Assembly (NCBI RefSeq): GCF_009932555.1
Contig: NZ_BLJO01000003.1
Coordinates: forward strand, 124,001-188,000
From: Steroidobacter agaridevorans
GTDB taxonomy: Bacteria > Pseudomonadota > Gammaproteobacteria > Steroidobacterales > Steroidobacteraceae
Length of the DNA: 64,000 nt
Direction of reading: 5' to 3'
The notes beneath the pieces were generated by a model. That model was not told the origin of the DNA. It saw only the letters and a list, made by a program, of their open reading frames with translations, and made no database searches. Both the position numbers and the translations under genes were made by a program. Shown here piece by piece: positions 61,473-64,000 of the stretch; positions within the stretch are counted from its first letter, which is position 1; every line of letters starts with the position of its first letter.

Positions 61473-63332
61473 ATGACCGGCTGGTGTGCGCCCCTGTATT
61501 TCAAAGCTCTCCTCATCGGCCTGCTGCTCGGACTCCTGCTCAGCGCCTCGGCATCCGCCCACGATCTGGTGACCTCGCGTGCCGTCCTGGTGGACCCCGA
61601 CGGCGACCTGGACATCGAGGGCGCAGCCGCGAGCGAATTCAAGGACGCTGGATCGATTCTCGTTGGCGGCTTTACCGATGCGGCGTACTGGCTGCGCATC
61701 ACTGTGCGAGCGCCGCGGGACGGCGGAACGTTCGAGCTGCGCATCCGGCCGACCTTCCTCGATGAAGTCGCGCTCTACGAGCCAGATCCGGCACGGCCGG
61801 GTGCCTGGCTGCGACGCGTGACGGGCGACCGCCACGCTAATCCGGGCCGCCCGGCGACCACGCTCGGATTCCTCATGGCGCCGCTGCGGGAAGAGACCAC
61901 CTACTACCTGCGACTCAAGACCACCAGCAGTTCGCTTCTCGTCGTGGACGCGCTCGAGCCGGCGGCTGCGCGCGCCGATGATGTCGGCCGGGAGTTGATG
62001 CATGCCATCTATCTCGGCGTCATGCTCTCGATGGCGGTTCTGGCGCTGCTTGGCTTCATCAATCTGCGCTCACGCCTCGCTGCGGTTTATCTGTTGTATC
62101 TGGCGACCCAAACTGCGTCGTTCGTCGGGCTCAACGGCTATCTGGCCCACTTCATTCCCGCCGCTTACGCTCACTGGGGCGACACGATTACCAGCCTCCT
62201 GGTGATGGGCAGCGTCGCCACCGGCGTACTCTTCTACCGTCACTTGTTCCGCGACTACGCTGCTTCTGCTCTAGGCTTGCGTGTTCTCGATGTCTTCCTG
62301 CTCGTCTTCATCGCCGAGCTCTGCCTCATGGGTGTGGGCCAGACCCGGCTCGCACTACAGATCAACGGCAACGTCGTGCTGCTGCTCAGTGCGCTAGCGC
62401 CGGTGATCGCGCTGTCGATGCGCTCAGGCCCTGAACGTGAGCGCCGTATCATCTGCGGGCTGGTCTGGCTGCAGGCCGGCGCTCTCGCCATCATGATGAT
62501 GCCGCTGCTCGGACTGCTTGCGTCGCGCGTCGAATGGATCGTGGATGCGCCCTTGAGCCAGGGCGTGGTCGCCGCCGCTGTGATGTGTGCCATTTTGCAT
62601 CAGCGCACTCGCGGCCTGGTCGAGGCGCGGCGGCACGCCGAGATGGAAATGAAGATGACCCACAGCCTGCTCGACGCCGAGCGCAAGCGCGCCGCAGAGC
62701 AGGCACGCTTCATGGACATGCTCACGCACGAACTGAAGACGCCGATCGCCGCGGTGAAGATGGTCTTTCAGTTGCCCGAAGCCTCCGACAGCGCACGGCG
62801 CTACGCACTGACGACGCTCGATGACATGGACGCCGTCGTCGAGCGCTGCCGGCAACTCGATCTGCTCCAACAGGGCCGATTCACGCCGCGCCGCGAATCT
62901 TGCCGAGTGGATGCTTTGCTGGCCGAGATCCTCGCGTCCTGCCCGGCTTCGCACCGGTTGCGCCTGGCAACCGGGCCCCTGTGCGACATCGAGAGCGATC
63001 GGCATCTGCTGAAGATCGCCATCGGCAATCTGGTCGACAACGCCCTCAAGTACTCCGCGCCCGGTTCGGACATCGATTGCCATATCGAACGGTGCGAGGG
63101 CGGCGGGCAGGCGCACATCCGCTTTTCCATCGAAAACCAGCCCGGCGCGGCCGGGCTGCCCGATCCGGACAAGCTGTTCGAGAAGTATTACCGCAGTCCG
63201 CATGCTCACAAGCACACCGGCTCGGGTCTCGGTCTCTATCTCGTCCGGCACCTGGCCGAACTGCTGGACGTCCGTCTGAGCTACGACCAGGTTGACCAGC
63301 GCGCGCGTTTCACCCTATGGATCCCTGCTTAA
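61473..63332 (+). CDS. 7TM-DISM sensor histidine kinase
   Basis: Kinase of 619 residues: signal-like first helix (about 10-29), periplasmic DISMED2-type beta domain (about 30-175, AYWLRITVRAP and TTYYLRLKTTSSSLLVVDAL), seven membrane helices (about 180-380), a linker coiled coil, then HisKA with phospho-acceptor His419 (MLTHELKTPIAAVKM) and the ATPase domain with IGNLVDNALKYS, FEKYYRS and GSGLGLYLV. DISM receptors sense small carbohydrates or similar ligands outside the membrane. The response regulator gene overlaps its end by 16 bases. Confidence 0.9.
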   Translation: MTGWCAPLYFKALLIGLLLGLLLSASASAHDLVTSRAVLVDPDGDLDIEGAAASEFKDAGSILVGGFTDAAYWLRITVRAPRDGGTFELRIRPTFLDEVALYEPDPARPGAWLRRVTGDRHANPGRPATTLGFLMAPLREETTYYLRLKTTSSSLLVVDALEPAAARADDVGRELMHAIYLGVMLSMAVLALLGFINLRSRLAAVYLLYLATQTASFVGLNGYLAHFIPAAYAHWGDTITSLLVMGSVATGVLFYRHLFRDYAASALGLRVLDVFLLVFIAELCLMGVGQTRLALQINGNVVLLLSALAPVIALSMRSGPERERRIICGLVWLQAGALAIMMMPLLGLLASRVEWIVDAPLSQGVVAAAVMCAILHQRTRGLVEARRHAEMEMKMTHSLLDAERKRAAEQARFMDMLTHELKTPIAAVKMVFQLPEASDSARRYALTTLDDMDAVVERCRQLDLLQQGRFTPRRESCRVDALLAEILASCPASHRLRLATGPLCDIESDRHLLKIAIGNLVDNALKYSAPGSDIDCHIERCEGGGQAHIRFSIENQPGAAGLPDPDKLFEKYYRSPHAHKHTGSGLGLYLVRHLAELLDVRLSYDQVDQRARFTLWIPA

Positions 63333-64000
63333 ACATCGTCGTCGTCGAAGATCACGAAGCGCTGCGCATCATCACCGTCGAAGCGCTGCAGAGCCGGGGA
63401 CATCGGGTCATCGGCGTGGAAAGCGCCGAATGTCTGCAGGAAACATTGGGCAATCAGCCGCTCGATCTGGTCGTGGTCGATGTCAATCTGCCGGGCGAGG
63501 ACGGTGTCAGCCTGGCGCGCCGCCTCAAGCAGAGCCATCCGGATCTGGGTGTGATCGTGGTCAGTGTGCGCGACCGGCTGGACGACAAGCTCGGCGCTTA
63601 TGAGTGTGGGGCGGACCTTTATTTGACCAAGCCCGTCTCCGTTGAAGAACTTTGCGCAGCGGCGGCTGCTCTGGGGAAACGACTCCAGCGCGTGAGTCAC
63701 CCGCCACGGCGGGGCTTCAGCTTGGATCTTCAGCAGATGCGGCTGCGTGGTCCAGCCGGCGAGACGCCACTTACGGCGCAGGAAGCGACCGTGCTCGCCG
63801 CGCTAGTGCGCGCGCCCGGTCATCGCCTCGAGACCTGGCAGTTCCTCGAACAACTCGGCTGGGTCGATACGACGGGCAAGATGGCGCTGGAAGTTCCGAT
63901 GAGCCGTCTGCGGCGCAAATTCACTTTGGTGGGCGCCGCCGCCAATCCTCTCATCGCCATCCGCAAACACGGTTATCAGCTCGGCTGCGACGTCGTTATC
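63317..64000 (+). CDS. Response regulator with winged-helix output (cut by window end)
   Basis: 228 codons are present with no stop, so the 3' end is missing. Receiver domain about 1-120: NIVVVEDHEALR, phospho-acceptor Asp in LVVVDVNLPGEDG, Lys in YLTKPVSVEEL. A winged-helix domain follows (LTAQEATVLAALVRAPGHRLETWQFLEQLGW, MSRLRRKF, AIRKHGYQLGCDV), near complete. The ATG at 63317 lies inside the kinase gene, so the two are coupled and form a cognate pair. Targets unknown. Confidence 0.88.
   Translation, partial: MDPCLNIVVVEDHEALRIITVEALQSRGHRVIGVESAECLQETLGNQPLDLVVVDVNLPGEDGVSLARRLKQSHPDLGVIVVSVRDRLDDKLGAYECGADLYLTKPVSVEELCAAAAALGKRLQRVSHPPRRGFSLDLQQMRLRGPAGETPLTAQEATVLAALVRAPGHRLETWQFLEQLGWVDTTGKMALEVPMSRLRRKFTLVGAAANPLIAIRKHGYQLGCDVVI

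Noticed and set aside
1-64000. Prophage, transposon, integron or CRISPR content
   Set aside because: No transposase, integrase, phage structural gene, terminal repeat pair or spaced direct-repeat array was found; the region reads as ordinary chromosomal operons.

Overview
GC-rich bacterial chromosome segment with tightly packed genes (ATGA or TGATG junctions are common) and a clear Gram-negative outfit: two TonB-dependent receptors, MipA/OmpV, an outer-membrane-type lipoprotein and periplasmic c-type cytochromes. The mixture (Sox proteins, IorAB-type molybdo-hydroxylase, DUF3019/MipA, ECF42/YCII, AspD/AspT, SmoEFGK) suggests an aerobic, metabolically versatile gammaproteobacterium, perhaps of the Steroidobacteraceae or Nevskiales type. 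The taxonomy is inference from gene content only. No tRNA, rRNA, CRISPR array, transposase or integrase was seen.

Layout. 1-2047 (minus): envelope-stress module mipA, DUF3019, OmpR-type regulator and the start of its sensor kinase. 2296-5863: beta-propeller lipoprotein, acyl-CoA dehydrogenase, DUF4242. 5869-10928 (minus): ECF-like sigma factor translationally coupled to a 1520-residue Ser/Thr kinase carrying cyclase-like, AAA ATPase and TPR domains. 11136-13889: vanadium haloperoxidase and di-heme cytochrome. 13906-15402 (minus): HAD phosphatase and sterol-desaturase-type hydroxylase. 15488-19270: membrane-anchored winged-helix/TPR regulator and a BtuB-like receptor. 19442-25581: one compact operon joining a molybdenum hydroxylase (iorAB), a small cytochrome c, a sulfide dehydrogenase flavoprotein (fccB) and soxXYZA, without soxB or soxCD. 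25824-29900: siderophore-type receptor and CocE-like hydrolase.

30673-44403 is a ten-gene co-directional catabolic run opposite an Lrp/AsnC regulator: permease, amidase, flavin-barrel/esterase fusion, divergent Fe-ADH, degradative HMG-CoA reductase, CoA-transferase, enoyl-CoA hydratase, secreted hydrolase, TolB/CehA-type metallohydrolase and an FGE-like protein. 44404-44990 is the only long gap; it holds a promoter with overlapping palindrome and several hairpins. 44991-52475: polyol ABC transporter smoEFGK, a bifunctional HAD/mannitol-1-phosphate dehydrogenase and a convergent MscS channel, which looks like an osmoadaptation locus. 53230-56584: aspartate 4-decarboxylase and aspartate:alanine antiporter, a proton-motive pair. 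56560-58148: ECF42 sigma factor and its YCII partner. 58255-60271: MarR regulator with a clear operator and a divergent FAD monooxygenase. 60207-64000: diguanylate cyclase and a 7TM-DISM sensor kinase with its response regulator, cut by the window end.

The most distinctive items are the iorAB-fccB-soxXYZA operon, whose SoxY lacks both an export signal and the usual carrier tail, and the mvaA-containing catabolic run.
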